Source: Shinisaurus crocodilurus (taxonomy: Eukaryota > Chordata > Lepidosauria > Squamata > Shinisauridae). Taken from it: a DNA stretch of 64,000 nt. Position 1 is the first letter of the stretch, and each line of letters starts with the position of its first letter. The translations under genes were made by a program, and so were the position numbers. The stretch lies in contig CM037878.1 of NCBI GenBank assembly GCA_021292165.1, positions 5,768,804 to 5,832,803 of the forward strand. The letters are read 5' to 3'. A model generated the notes under the pieces. It was not told the origin of the DNA and did no database searches. It worked only from the letters and a program-made list of their open reading frames with translations. Of the stretch, positions 21,205-32,350 are shown piece after piece.

Positions 21205-21717
21205 AATGCTGAGGCTGAACCCCAACAAGACCGAGGTACTTCTGGTGGGAGACAAGGGGAGGTTAGGGGATGTTGACCTGGTGCTGGATGGGGTCCTTAT
21301 CTCAAGGAGCGCCTCCAGCAACATCAAGTAGGCCGCTCAACAAGGTCTGCCACGGACGGCCTTCTCCTTGTCCCATCAGCCAGAGCAGCCAGGCTGGTGG
21401 GGACTAGGAGGAGGGCCTTTTCTGTGGCAGCCCCCAAGTTATAGAACTCCCTCCCCAGTGACCTTCGCCATGCCCCCTCCTTGATGAGCTTCCGCCGGGC
21501 TTTAAAAACATGGCTTTTCAGGCGGGAATATGGGGTGTGTTAGGATTTTTTTTAAAAAAACTCTTATATTGTTTTAATTGTGTTTCAATTGTGTTTTAAT
21601 GGTGTTTTAATTGTGTTTTATTGTATTTTATCTTGATTGCACATCGCCCAGGGTGGCCGGGTGACCGGACAGATGGGCGATTTAAAAATATAATAAATAA
21701 ATAAATAAATAAAATAA
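21205..21717 (+). mobile_element. L2-type LINE with internal deletion
   Basis: The first 60 bp encode LNPNKTEVLLVG, a late motif of the LINE RT palm. Then the sequence jumps to the extreme C-terminus (aaggagcgcctccagcaaca) and 3' UTR (gggtggccgggtgaccgg), ending in an (AAAT)n tail. Compared with the copy at 41951 the region between is missing. Confidence 0.85.
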
Positions 21718-22258
21718 AAAGGGAAAGGTTACAGCATTATAAGCCTCAAAATTTGATGCTTTTTTTACAAATGACACTTGTTGAGTGAATAACTTGTAAC
21801 TTGGCATCAAGGATCAACTTCAGAGGCAGGCAACCCATGGGGTCCCACGGGCTGCATGCAGTGCCAAGTGGTGTGGCCCCAGGTGCATGCGCATGCATGC
21901 GCGCACGTATTTATTTTATTCTATTTTAAATTATTTCTGGGATGCCTTTAAGGGTAAAGCAAATGTATTACATGTAAATGTAATGAAGGAATTGGGATAA
22001 ACAAAACAGTGAAAGTAGAGATTTCTTCAAAAAGGTCTAAACAATACGATTTTTATCTGCACACTTGCAGGCTTACAAACAAGAACAATAAACAAGAATG
22101 TGAATATGCAATGCTAGAATTCCTACATTACAAACAGGAACCAATACCAAGTGTGTTTTGACCAAACCAGTTTTCTTCAGTGGTCTAGTATTTAAAATAC
22201 AAAGGCTTATATGCACACATACGTTATATATAACCTTGGTATCTCCACCTGTAATTAC

Positions 22259-22531
22259 AAACAAAAACGAAAGAGAAAGAAGTCTCAGGTGCTAATTAAA
22301 ACAGTTTAATGCCCAACACCACGGTTCAGTTTACACCTTCATCGGGGGCCAAACGTTTTTCCAAATGCGATAGAAAAGAATTCTTTGGCTATCTTGTGAG
22401 CCAAATAATTCTTTCCTGTCACATTTGGAAAAGCTTTTTGTTTGGCCCCCAACAAAGGTGTAAACCGAAATGCGCTGGGCATTAAACTGTTTCAATTGTC
22501 ACCTGAGACTTCTTTCTCTTTCGTTTTTGTT
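22259..22531. mobile_element. inverted 132-bp arms, Penelope-like structure
   Basis: Arms 22259-22390 and 22399-22531 are reverse complements (about 85 percent by eye) with only 8 bp between them. On the minus strand the left arm contains ccccgatgaaggtgtaaac then tgaacc. The right arm has ggtgtaaaccgaaatgcg. These recall the CTGATGA...GAAA core of Penelope hammerheads, in degenerate form. Confidence 0.5.
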
Positions 22532-22584
22532 CACACGTTGGTGCCTTCCCCTCTTGTTCTGCTATCCACCTGTAATTTAAAAAA

Positions 22585-23075
22585 AAAAACATGCTTTATT
22601 CATGGGTGGCGCCGTCCAATGTGGCTGCCCATAACCCTCCAAACACGGAGGATTACGGGCATCCAATCAAGCACGGGAGAAGCGCACAGGCAAAGATTGC
22701 CTCCGCAATTCCCTTGCCCTGCAAAAGACACAGGTGGTGGCCGATTTCAGCCGTCGATGTCTTTTGCCCCGCTCAGAAGGAGGAGGGTCGGTCCTGCCAG
22801 GATATGTCATATCTCGGCGAAGCCTCATTCCTCCCCTCCCTGCCCCCTGCTGGAACGCCCCCCCCCCAGCATCAGCAGCTCCGAAGTCGCACATGTGACT
22901 TCGGAGCTGCATCCAGCACAGTAAGGACCGCGCCGGCTCTGAAGGTAGAAGGAGGGCGCTCCGAGGTCGGAGTCCCAGCTCCAATCTCGGAACACGTTTC
23001 CGAGGTTGGAGCTGGGACTCTGACCTATCCTATGGCCATCTAGAGAGCATCTAGTGGCCATAGGATCACACGCTA
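22585..23075. repeat. cluster of short perfect stem-loops
   Basis: cagctccgaagtcgcac and gtgacttcggagctg form a 36-bp palindrome near 22877-22912. tccgaggtcggagtcccagc pairs with a reversed partner near 22985-23020. cctatggccatctagag pairs with ctagtggccatagg at 23031-23065. Probably the end structure of a decayed foldback element. Confidence 0.6.
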
Positions 23076-23078
23076 AAG

Positions 23079-23212
23079 CAGTGTTCTCCAACCTTGGGTC
23101 CCCAGATGTGTTTGGCCTACAACTCCAGCATGCCCCAGCCAGCGTAGCTGGCTGGGGCATGCTGGGAGTTGTAGGCCAAACACATCTGGGGACCCAAGGT
23201 TGGAGAACACTG
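23079..23212. mobile_element. hairpin MITE family A, TSD c[g/c]ctaaag
   Basis: 134 bp, standard ends. Flanking octamers cgctaaag (23071-23078) and ccctaaag (23213-23220) match at 7 of 8 bases. Confidence 0.9.
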
Positions 23213-23813
23213 CCCTAAAGGATATAATTTAAAAAACAACTTGTAAGAGGTATAATAAAACATATATACATATTTAAAAACCCCTCGCCAGATTATACAC
23301 CAAGTGGTGGACCTGATCAGCTCTCACACACGGTCTGCTGGTCCCCACAAGGGCACTTTAACCGGTTCATTGATCCCAGTTTCTTCATCACTTTTGGCTG
23401 CTTTCTTGGGTTTATGCGCTATCCTGTTGGTTTGTATACACATGCACGCACACTCTTTCTGCCAGCATCCCCCACATTCGCAGCATGCAGGGAGGGGAGG
23501 TTTAAGCCTCCTTCATGCACTGAAATCAGGGGACAGGTTCACTGGGGGGGGGGGGATGAGTTTAAAGCCCCAACCCCAGTGATCCTGAGCCAGGTCGCTG
23601 TTTCTAGCAGCGAGGAAGCCGCGATCATGAGGTTCGCTGGGAGGGGAGAGAGGCTGAAACCTCTCCCCCACCAGTGTGCCTGATCCAGATCAATGTTTCC
23701 CTGCTGCTACTGCCTGATCAGCTGGCTGACAGGGGTACGTAGGGGTGGATGACACACACGTTCATTTGTGCTTGCGCAAAGCATGTGATCGTGCCCTGTT
23801 CGAAGCCCTGGGT

Positions 23814-24649
23814 GCGATCGCGAGCATGAGCGCGTGTCTGCCAAAAATATTCACACATGGCTGGCCACGAGCTCGCGTTTGATTTGCGCAAGTTTCTTAA
23901 TTTCCCTGTAGGCTGAATCAGCCCCACTTGAGTCTATGCAGGAAGGTTGTGCAAATTCGGAAACCTGGGCAAATTTTTACAGAAATTTCACATTTGACTG
24001 CAAGTCGATCTGTGCAATTTTCCTGTTTGCACAGAGCAAGCAGCAGCCCGAAACGGAAAGAGGAATCGGGCACGAGATTGACCACCAGCACCCCTGTGGA
24101 TGCCACATGCTACACAAAGATACTTGACCAGTGGCTGCCCTTCCCAGTACTGGCTGAGTACCTTTCTCCATGCTGAGAGAGGCACAGAACGCCAGACGAC
24201 CCCTGCGGAGCTAATGATGCTGGGGTCGGATGATGCCAGTGGGCAAGGCCACTCAGTCTCTGTGCAGCTTGCATGGCCCCTGGGCTGTCCTGCCCACTTT
24301 CCCCGCTAGGGATGGGCGGAGCAAGCCACGTCCGAGATTGCTAGGGTTCTCCACACATCATCTCGCAGGTCATCTCGTGCCCGATTCCTCTTCCCGTTTC
24401 GGGCTGCTGCTTGCTCTGTGCAAACAGGAAAATTGCACAGATCGACTTGCAGTCAAATGTGAAATTTCTGTAAAATTTGCCCAGGTTTCCGAATTTGCAC
24501 AACCTTCCTCCATAGACAGACTCACGTGGGGCTGATGCAGCCTACAGGGAAATTTGCGCAAATTAAGAAACTCGCGCAAATCAAACGCGAGCTCATGGTC
24601 AGCCATGTGTGAATATTTTTGGCAGACACGCGCTCATGCTCGCGATCGC
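23814..24649. mobile_element. long foldback element, 265-278 bp arms
   Basis: Left arm 23814-24078 and right arm 24372-24649 are reverse complements at high identity, starting gcgatcgcgagcatgagcgc and ending with its complement. The 293-bp spacer shows no coding potential. The arms share the ttgcgcaa and gtgcaaatt motifs with elements at 27.0 and 51.1 kb. Confidence 0.8.
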
Positions 24650-25078
24650 TTTCTCCATGCCGAGAAACTGGAGAACCCCACACTTCTCTCAGCGTGGATG
24701 ATGTTGGGAGGTTAATAAGACATGCACTCTGCCCCCACACCACCCCAGTCCTGCACCTCGGCCTGAAGGTGAAGGGAGGCTTCCTCAGAGCTGCTCCTTC
24801 ATGGTTGCGAGGGCTAGAGCCGAGACCCCCCGCTTAGGCCTGATCCACTCACCCACACAAAGCCACAAGGCTCAGGGCATGGCAGGGCGGGCAGACATCG
24901 ATGTGGCGGCCACAAAGGGGCCATGGGCTGGAGAAAGCCCCATGCCCCGAGCCAAGGGAGCTCTCCCAGAAATGGCCAGTTATGGAGGAAAGCCCTCCTG
25001 CCTCAGGTCTTGAGGAACCCACATATTGGCGGTGTGTGTTGTGAGGGGAGTTTGTCAGGTTAAACAACGACCTACTGC

Positions 25079-25659
25079 CAGGGATGGGGACTCGGACTCG
25101 AAGACTCGACTCGTGAGTCGGACTGAGTCCCCCCTCTGACTCGAGTCCCACTTGAGTCCCAATATTTTTAATGGGACTCGAGACTCGACTCGGGACTCGA
25201 GACCAAGGACTCGTCAGCATCCCTGGGCTGTGCCAGAAGGAGTGGAGAGAAGTGCAATCGCCAGCAAAGATTTTATTTTCCTAAAATGAAACCTTTCAGA
25301 CATTTTGGGTTTGGCTGCCTCTGCCTGCCTGCTTTGGGGTTCCCTGCCTCCTCTGCCTGCCTGGTTATTTTGGGTTTGTCTGCCTGGTCTGTTCTTGTCA
25401 AAATCAGTGGCAGAGTTTTGAAATAAAAAGGTACACTTGTGCCTAGAATTTATTTAAGCCACACATCTGAAGTAGCCTTATTTTGTTGGGGGAAAACCCC
25501 ATTGATTTTAATAGGGACTCATGGAGTCAGCTTTGGGAGTGACTCGGGACTCGTGAGTCACCATTTTGGACCAAGGACTTGGACTCGGACTCGAGACTCA
25601 GGTCCAAAGACTCGTGACTCGACTCGTGACCCGAGACCAAGGACTCTTCAACATCCCTG
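25079..25659. mobile_element. GACTCG-array hAT-like element, copy 1
   Basis: Ends cagggatgg and catccctg with a perfect 8-bp TSD cctactgc (25071-25078, 25660-25667). Both subterminal zones (about 25085-25215 and 25500-25640) are arrays of gactcg/cgagtc hexamers in both orientations. The centre contains Ctgcctg-type repeats. No transposase ORF; open frames here are artefacts of the hexamer array. Confidence 0.92.
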
Positions 25660-25918
25660 CCTACTGCTGACCCTAAGGTCAGTCCCATAAAAGTTCTTGC
25701 TCATTTCAAACCCCAATATTCCTGAGCTCCTAGTTAGGAGATGCCAGAGGCTAAGCTCTCCACATACTTGGGTGGTGCCAGGTGGCGAGAACGTGCGCAC
25801 AAGCCTCTGCTTCAGGCTTTGGCACTTGCTCCTCCTGAGCAGGAAGGGACAAGGCCCCAAAGCCGCTTGCTTGGGACCTGGCAGGATAGGGCTTCCTTCC
25901 ATCCATCATCCTCTTGAA

Positions 25919-26084
25919 CAGGGCCGGTGCTACCATTAGGCCAACTAGGCAGCTGCCTAGGGCGCAGGGCTAAAGGGGGCGCCAGAAACGCCTTGAAAAA
26001 AAATACAGCGCTCTCAAGTGGGAAGGGGGGGGCGCTAAATATTTGATCTTGCCTAGGGCACCAAACTGCCTTGCACCGGTCCTG
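25919..26084. mobile_element. 166-bp hAT MITE, TSD ctcttgaa
   Basis: Ends cagggccggtgc and gcaccggtcctg are inverted repeats. Perfect 8-bp TSD ctcttgaa at 25911-25918 and 26085-26092. The interior has gctgcctagggcgcagggc. Confidence 0.92.
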
Positions 26085-26107
26085 CTCTTGAATCTAATTG
26101 CAGGATT

Positions 26108-26857
26108 ATTTTTATTATTAGTAAAATAGAGTTCATCGTATTTTGTAAAGGTTGTAAAAGTTCATTCTCAAAACTCTTATAATATATGCCTGGAAGGAAG
26201 TCCATCTGGTCTAGGAACCTTTCCTGGTTTGATCTTTTTTTATAGCATCCACCAGTTCTCTTGTTGTTATGTGACCATTCAAAATTTGTCTCTGTTCCTC
26301 TGTAATCTTAGGTAACTTTTGTTTTTCAATATATTCATCTATTCTTTCTGATGAAATATCATAGTCTTGATATAAATTCGAGTAATACTGATAAAATACT
26401 TTTTGTATTGCCTTATTATCCGTTAATACAGTATCACCCTCTTGTATTTCTCTAATATCATTTTCTTTTCTCTTTCTTTTCGCAATTTATAAGCCAACTA
26501 TCTCCCTGGTTTATTTGCAAGTTCAAAGCTCCCTTGTTTCATATAACTCAATTTTATTCCCATTTCTCTTATTGTTAACATAGATAGCTGTTGCTGTAAG
26601 ATTTCATAGATCATAGAGTTGGAAGGGGCCTACAAGGCTATCGAGTCCAACCCCCTGCTCAATGCAGGAAACTAGAGGAGGGATCTCCCATCCAAGTAAT
26701 AATAACCAGGCCTGACCCTGCTTAGCTTTCCACGCTCAGACAAGCTGAGCCAGCGTGAGCCACAGGCCTGTTGAAGGGTATTTATATTTCCTGGAGAGTT
26801 TTTAAATTATTCTTCTTTTCTTTTTATCTCCTCCAAGATCTTTTGTATTTTCTCTGG
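26108..26857 (-). mobile_element. internal L1 ORF2 fragment, 17-bp direct repeats
   Basis: Flanked by aatctaattgcaggatt at 26091-26107 and 26858-26874. The minus-strand reading looks like decayed L1 ORF2 between endonuclease and RT. It is split by the 5S-CR1 SINE at 26603-26768. A poly-T 3' tail is missing, so the 3' end was lost or the insertion is atypical. Confidence 0.6.
26603..26768 (-). mobile_element. 5S-rRNA-head / CR1-tail SINE
   Basis: The minus strand reads from a ctggctcagcttgtctgagc head, through gctaagcagggtcaggcctg and attacttggatgggaga, to the CR1-like tail and an atctatgaaat end. Nested in an L1 fragment. Confidence 0.85.
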
Positions 26858-26874
26858 AATCTAATTGCAGGATT

Positions 26875-28010
26875 TTGATTATGTAAGAAAAGAATCCAGC
26901 CTGTCCATGCATGCTTTTGAGTAAAAGGTGTGTTGTGGGTGGGTGGGGGATAGGGAAACATGAGATATTTGAGCTTGTTGAGGTTCTCCAAATTTCACCA
27001 CAAAGCTTGGTTTGCTTCATTCGCGCTCCTGAACTCAATTGACTCCCCCGCCCCCTGGATCGGGGGAAATGTTCATTTAAAACAATTTGCAATTTTCTCA
27101 ATTGAGAAAAAAATGTACATTTTTCTAAATGCACATGTTCCCAGTTGGAAATGCACATTTTCCCAGTTGGAAATGTGCATTTCCCCTATAGGCTAAAGTG
27201 TGAAAATGTGGTTGGGGGATGTGCTTTTGCGCATGTGCACATGTGTGTATTTTCAGAAGTGTGCACCTCTGGAAGTGCCTGCTTTGGAACATGATCACAA
27301 AGTTAGGGAAATTGTGAACATTTCCTGAGCATTGCATTCCTGCTTAAATTCACGTTCAGGGTTGCGAACGGGACACGCCCACATGATTTGCAAACAGGAA
27401 CAAAATTCTCCTACACCCCCAGGGAGGGATGGGGGAAAAAAAATCTGTTTTAGTTTGTTTTTGACCAGAATGTATCCATTTGACGCCTCCCAGAACTGAA
27501 TGTGCGCGCTGATGCAATCTGTGCTTGGAAGTCCACACGCTTCTGAGCTTGCGGTGCGATTTCAGGCAGCAACAACAAATGTGTTAAAAATGTGCATACT
27601 TGGAGAACTTGTGTGAAAAAAAATATGTACGTTTGATAAATGTGCACAGCCACACTTTACTCAATGGGAGGAAAATGCAAGTAATTGGGCGGCGGCGGGG
27701 GGGGGGGATGTGCACAAGAAATGCAAGCATTTTGAAAAACCGCAATACCCATGGATTTGTTCGCCAAAATGGGGGGGGGACGGGGACGACCTGAGCTTTG
27801 AGGTGGAAATCAGAGACCATCAATGAGATCAGGCATGAGAGATCTGCACATCCCTGTCCGGGCTGGGTGGGCAGGGCGGCTCATAATCAAAGATCTCCAC
27901 AGAAGCAGTGCTGGTATTTTAACCACCACTGCGTGTGCGCGCGCGCACACACGCGTTCCCATGTCTACAGCGGTGCCTTTATAGATATGAGGGTGCAGCT
28001 GCTGCTATCT
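26875..28010. other. intergenic DNA with gtgcat-rich MITE remnants
   Basis: 26980-27340 and 27560-27800 carry repeated (a)tgtgcattt/aaatgcaca motifs and a direct 25-bp duplication (cccagttggaaatg at 27131 and 27155). They resemble the insert at 50981-51422. No exon was seen. Confidence 0.45.
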
Positions 28011-28115
28011 CAGTGGTTAATTAATGGGTAGCATTTGCAGTGAGCCAGTATATGAGGCAATAAAGGGTTTTAGTGGGTGATTAAATGCTGCCTTGGAGGG
28101 CTTTAATTACTGAAG
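28011..28115. promoter_or_regulatory. AT-rich candidate conserved element
   Basis: Repeat-free block with ggttaattaatgggtagc, gtgattaaatgctgc and gctttaattactgaag. Clustered homeodomain-type TAATTA sites suggest a conserved non-coding element. Inference only. Confidence 0.3.
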
Positions 28116-28740
28116 AAGGCAACTGCCCCCCCAGCAAGCTCCACTACTGCCGATGTTATTCCAACGATATGACCGGGCTCGAACAAAAAATAACCAATTT
28201 GGGACAGAGCCGTACATATGATATGCATATCTCTGAGAACATTTCCTAAGCTGGGGAGGGAGCATCGGAACCACCAGAGATGTTGCAAGAAGGCACAAGG
28301 CGCTCCCCACTGTAGGCCTGAACTTGTGTGGAAGGCACTCCCCAAGGTGGTGTGGTAGCAGCTAGGAACGGGGAGAGACATTTTGTACTTTTGAACCAAT
28401 CCTCGAGCTAGAAGTCAGTTACCATTTGCTGCTGCCCCAAACTTTGCGCAAAGGACGATGACGTTGGAATCCGAAGCACGGAACCCACAGGCTTTGCCTT
28501 CGCCTTGTGTGGTGCTTGCAGTTACAACTGATTTCATCACGGCCACCACCTTGAAGCTCCTCCAAAATGCTTCCCTCCATTACATCGGCTCAAAGAACAC
28601 TTTGATCCCACTTCTATTACACTAAGGTATGAAGACATCATATGCCACAATTGTCTTCCCCCATGCTGGCCTGAGCTATCAGGCCAAAACACCCAGCACC
28701 TCAGGTTCCTCAGGACTCGTGACCAGGAGGATTAAAATAG
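28116..28740. other. intergenic DNA, nothing recognised
   Basis: Mixed-composition sequence. Short open frames lack family features and no named repeat was seen. Confidence 0.45.
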
Positions 28741-29118
28741 TGATGGGGGAGAAATTTGTTCAGTTCGCCTTTTAATGCAAACTTACCTAAACCTGGACCA
28801 AAACTCAGTTACCCTTTGAAATTTGCACTTCTCCAAATTTTGTTATGGAGTTCTCCAAAAATGCAGCCGTCAGGGGAAAGTGCACACAGAAAGGCATATA
28901 CTGTATCAGTGAAAATAACATTAAAAAATGCATAATGGGAACATTGCTTGCGCAAAATGTGTATATATTAGGCAATATTGCGTGCGGTAGGAGAAATGCA
29001 TACACATTTAATGCAAACTTTTTTTAAAAAAAATTACAAAGTCCAGGACAAACTGAACTGACGACTGGAAAAATGAGAAACTGAGAGAAACCCAACTTGA
29101 CAGATTTCTCCATCCCTG
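28741..29118. mobile_element. hAT-like MITE remnant
   Basis: Ends agtgatgggggagaaattt and gatttctccatccctg are imperfect inverted repeats. The interior holds gttatggagttctccaaaa and repeated aatgcat motifs. A similar sequence in reverse lies at about 59875-60165. No clear TSD. Confidence 0.5.
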
Positions 29119-30300
29119 GTAGCAGCACTCTTCCCCGAAAGTAAAAGAAGAAATTTCTCGGTAAAGATTCAGGCTGACGAGCAAGGCCAGGTCATGGGAG
29201 TTGCCGTGGAATCTTCTTGTCTGCAGCAAACCATTGAGGCAAATGTGACGTTCCACCTGAGCTGAAATATTTGAGGAATTTTGGAGGACGCAAACGTTTG
29301 CTATTACCAATTTTTTATTGGGTGGTATTTTATTGGGTGCCATCATGTTCCTTTCAGACTCAGAGGAGTTGAGCGCACATCTCACAGAGCTGAAAGATCA
29401 ATGTAGAAGCCAAGATCTGTGATAAGACTGGTGAAATGACACCAGGGGGTTGTGGCATGGTGCTGGGGGTAGTGGGTCACCAGCACTGGGTGTCCCCTTG
29501 GGAATTTGAGAGTGGTGAAGAGTGGGCCAAAGGGGGATAGAATCGTCGCCCTATTTCCCCTGCAGCTAAATATCCACGGAAATGGGCAAGTTTCTGTACA
29601 AGCAAAGCATTTGCAGTGCTCTGAGGGAAACGAGATGAGTTTCAATTAAGGCTGGTTAAATATCCCCCACCTGGGATCATTCATCCCCCATGAAAGAGGG
29701 GGGACAATTTTTGGGTGGGAGATGTGCGTACCTTAAAGATGAGGTGGCGGAGGATTTTTATTGTTTAAGCAAAAAAATAAAAAGAAGTTTTACGGCCTCT
29801 TCAGGCAGAAGCCGGGCTTCCCTCAACATCCCAGCAGTGCCCGCTTTGTAATTTGGGACAGACTGGGAAGGACGCAAATCTCCCAACCTGCTCTGCGTTT
29901 TGTGTCTGGCAAAATTTCAGGGTGGCTTGAATTCTCGGGCCTTTTCAGCTAGTTCCTGTTGCTGACTCTCACTCTGTCCATGGAAGGCTCTGCCTCCCCC
30001 ATGTTTTTTCCCTTAAAAATGTTGCTCACTCACTCACTCACTCACTCATGCCCTAATCCAAAGAAAGCTAGGCCTAATCTGTCTCAGCATGCCCAGGGTT
30101 GTCCTGAGTCTTAGTCTGCATCTATAGGGCAGGTAGTGGCAGGTGATCAGAAGAGAGGTTGTTGTGGAACGGTTTGGTTTGCCAAACCTGCCCCTTCACC
30201 GAAAGCTGCCTGTTGCTGGAGTTTCCTAGAGAAATCCACTCTTCGAAAATCCTTGGCAAGGAAGGAGCAGCAGGCAGCCTTGGCACACACCCCCGTCTCC
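29119..30300. other. intergenic DNA, nothing recognised
   Basis: Contains (CACT)n at 30027-30048. Otherwise no named repeat or exon. Confidence 0.45.
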
Positions 30301-30309
30301 TGCTGGCAT

Positions 30310-30620
30310 GACCGAGCCTCGTATTTAAATGTTGATGAGCTTCTCCTTGCCAATTAGCAATGGGAAGCACAGACTGTGTGTTAAACCGGGACTGGAGATT
30401 GCTTCCCAACTGCCAAACTGTTTGATAAACTTTCTGCCTACCCACCACCTTCCTCCTTGGGCGGAGTTTGGGAGGGGGTTCTGCTTCAACAAGCTGGCCT
30501 TCTCGCTCGCTCTCACCCTCTCGCTCTCCTTCCAATTAGCCCGGGCTAATTACCGATCAGCCTCACTTCCCCTGCAGCCTGTGGTTCCTTGCGACGGCAC
30601 CTTGTCTAGGCAGCACGTGA
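30310..30620. promoter_or_regulatory. candidate conserved non-coding element
   Basis: Repeat-free. Contains gccaattagcaatgggaagc, ccaattagcccgggctaatt and cacgtgatc. Paired TAATT/AATTA sites and an E-box suggest enhancer function. Untested. Confidence 0.3.
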
Positions 30621-30778
30621 TCTGAGCAACGCATCCCATGATCTGTTGCCGTTTTACAGACAACGCTGGGGCACCGCTGCTGGATTTGTATGGAGCCGCA
30701 GTGCAACTCCTGCCAAAGTGACTCCTTGTTTTGGGGCTTCTTCCCTTCCCGTCTTTATCGCCGCCTTGAGTGGGGTCA

Positions 30779-30937
30779 TAGATTTCATAGATCATAGAGT
30801 TGGAAGGAGTCTACAAGGCTATCGAGTCCAACCCCCTGCTCAATGCAGGAAACTAGAGGAGGGGTCTCCCATCCAAGTAATCACCAGGCCCGACCCTGCT
30901 AAGCTTTCCACGCTCACAAGCTGAGCCAGCGTGAGAA
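30779..30937 (-). mobile_element. 5S-rRNA-head / CR1-tail SINE
   Basis: Same architecture as the other copies; here the 5S part reads (minus) gctaagc...gggtcgggcctg, closest to true 5S rRNA at that position. CR1-like tail and atctatgaaatctatga end at 30779-30797. Confidence 0.87.
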
Positions 30938-31006
30938 TTGCCGGGATGCTCAAGTCCTCCTTGAAATTTTACTTTGGGCAAAATTCAGCGGCTTCTCTAT
31001 GCTGGC

Positions 31007-31125
31007 CTGGCTCAACCTGGTGCCCTCCAGATGTGTCAGATTACAGCTCCCATCGGCCCCAGTCAGCACGATGGGAGCTGTAGTCCAAGACACCCAGAGG
31101 GCGCCCAGTTGGTTAAGGCTGCTCT
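31007..31125. mobile_element. hairpin MITE copy (agatgtgttggact family)
   Basis: Left arm caacctggtgccctccagat; the right arm is degraded (cacccagagggcgccc). The middle cagctcccatcggcccc pairs with gatgggagctgtag. Confidence 0.65.
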
Positions 31126-31184
31126 GCTCTGTGCCTTCGCGCAGCTTGCACGGACGGCCTTTCAGAGATAGTTTCTCAGCTTGG

Positions 31185-31300
31185 TGGCAGCAGCTGCTTC
31201 ATTTTCTTGGTGAGTGTGCAATTATCCTGTTTAGTTCCCTAATTAGGCAGTCCACATAATCAGATCAATCAACTTTAATTTCAGCCCTAATAAACACACC
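31185..31300. promoter_or_regulatory. candidate conserved non-coding element
   Basis: Repeat-free. Contains gtgcaattatcctgtttag, ccctaattaggcagtcc and aactttaatttcagccc. AT-rich homeodomain-like sites. Inference. Confidence 0.28.
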
Positions 31301-31670
31301 CTCCCATCTTTCCTCCCTCCCCGCCCCCAGAAACCAAAGTCACTGCAGGATGTAATAGGGTTTTTTTTCTTCTTCTTCTCGAGCTCCGCTCCGCTTTCTT
31401 TCCTGGGGCAAGAGGGTCTCGCACACTGAGCGATTTCTCACATATGAGGCTTGCACAACACCTTTGGCTCTTTCTGGCCCTGTTTTGGCGAACCTCTGAC
31501 CATGAGGAAGAAAAAGCCAAGGAGAGGCATTTGTAATGCGAATGAGCAACCTGGCCAGTGTAGCTTTTACATTTGCTTTACAAACCTGGTTAAACTCTCA
31601 TGAAACTTGAATTCAGAGTTGCCCAGTGGAGATGACTGGGAGAGCAAGTTCTGGAATTCACCCCCTAAAG

Positions 31671-31751
31671 CAGTGTTCTCCAACCTTGGGTCCCCAGATG
31701 TTTTTGGCCTACAACTCCCAGCATGCTCCCAGCCAAGGTTGGAGAACACTG
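31671..31751. mobile_element. hairpin MITE family A, internally deleted, TSD ccctaaag
   Basis: 81 bp: the left arm is intact, while most of the right arm is lost, leaving ccaaggttggagaacactg. Perfect 8-bp TSD ccctaaag at 31663-31670 and 31752-31759. Confidence 0.9.
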
Positions 31752-31924
31752 CCCTAAAGCTTCTGTGAGGGCCTCTGTGTTTGAACAGCTTTTTTGAAAG
31801 GCTTGGATGATTTCACAGAGGACTGGCCAGTCAACAGCTATGGGCCGAGTTAGCTAAATTGAGCTTCAGTGTTCAGAGGCAGAGTATACCTCTTGATGCC
31901 AGATGCTGGAAGGAGAGAACAAGA

Positions 31925-32063
31925 GAGGGCTGTAGCTGCCGGTTTTGCATGGCAAGGGTCCCAGGTTCAACTCCCGGCATTTCCGGGGTAGGACTGAAGA
32001 AGGCACTGCTGGGCTAGATGGACCAGGGGCTTGACTCAGTATAAAGCAGCTTCCTATATTCTC
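31925..32063 (+). mobile_element. tRNA-derived SINE
   Basis: B-box-like ggttcaactcccggc, then gggctagatggaccaggggc and the end aaagcagcttcctatattc. Same family as 20538-20725. The A box is diverged (ggctgtagctgccgg). Confidence 0.72.
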
Positions 32064-32085
32064 TTCTGGACCATCCCACATTGCA

Positions 32086-32350
32086 GGACACGGAATAATG
32101 GGCTGAAGTGACAGGAAGCCAGATTCCACCTGGACAGCAGGAAAAACTTCCTGACTGTTAGAGCAGTACAACCATGGAACCGACAACCTAGGGAGGTGGT
32201 GGGCTCTCCCACACTGGAGGCATTCAAGATGCGGCTGGACGGCCATCTGTCAGAGATGCTTTGACTTGGGGGTCCCTGCATTGAGCAGGGGGTTGGACTC
32301 GATGGCCATGTAGGCCCCTTCCAACTCTACTCTTCTATGTTTCTATGATT
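32086..32350 (+). mobile_element. CR1 LINE 3' end
   Basis: Plus-strand CR1: ggcttgaagtgacaggaagc-like start, gagggaggtggtgggctctc-like middle, gagcagggggttggactcga, and the terminal ttctatgtttctatgattc repeats. Its last ~55 bp (32275-32329) are what the 5S-CR1 SINE carries as its tail. Confidence 0.88.

Noticed and set aside
22442..22924. 160-codon plus-strand ORF
   Set aside because: It spans an inverted Penelope-like arm and a stem-loop cluster; no protein features.
25439..25690. ORFs rich in TRD/RDS or SHES repeats around the GACTCG arrays (also 45478-45924, 46571-46789)
   Set aside because: They come from the hexamer array read in several frames on both strands, inside transposons.
30024..30049. 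short tandem repeats considered as a CRISPR-like array
   Set aside because: A simple (CACT)n microsatellite in a vertebrate genome; no spacers.
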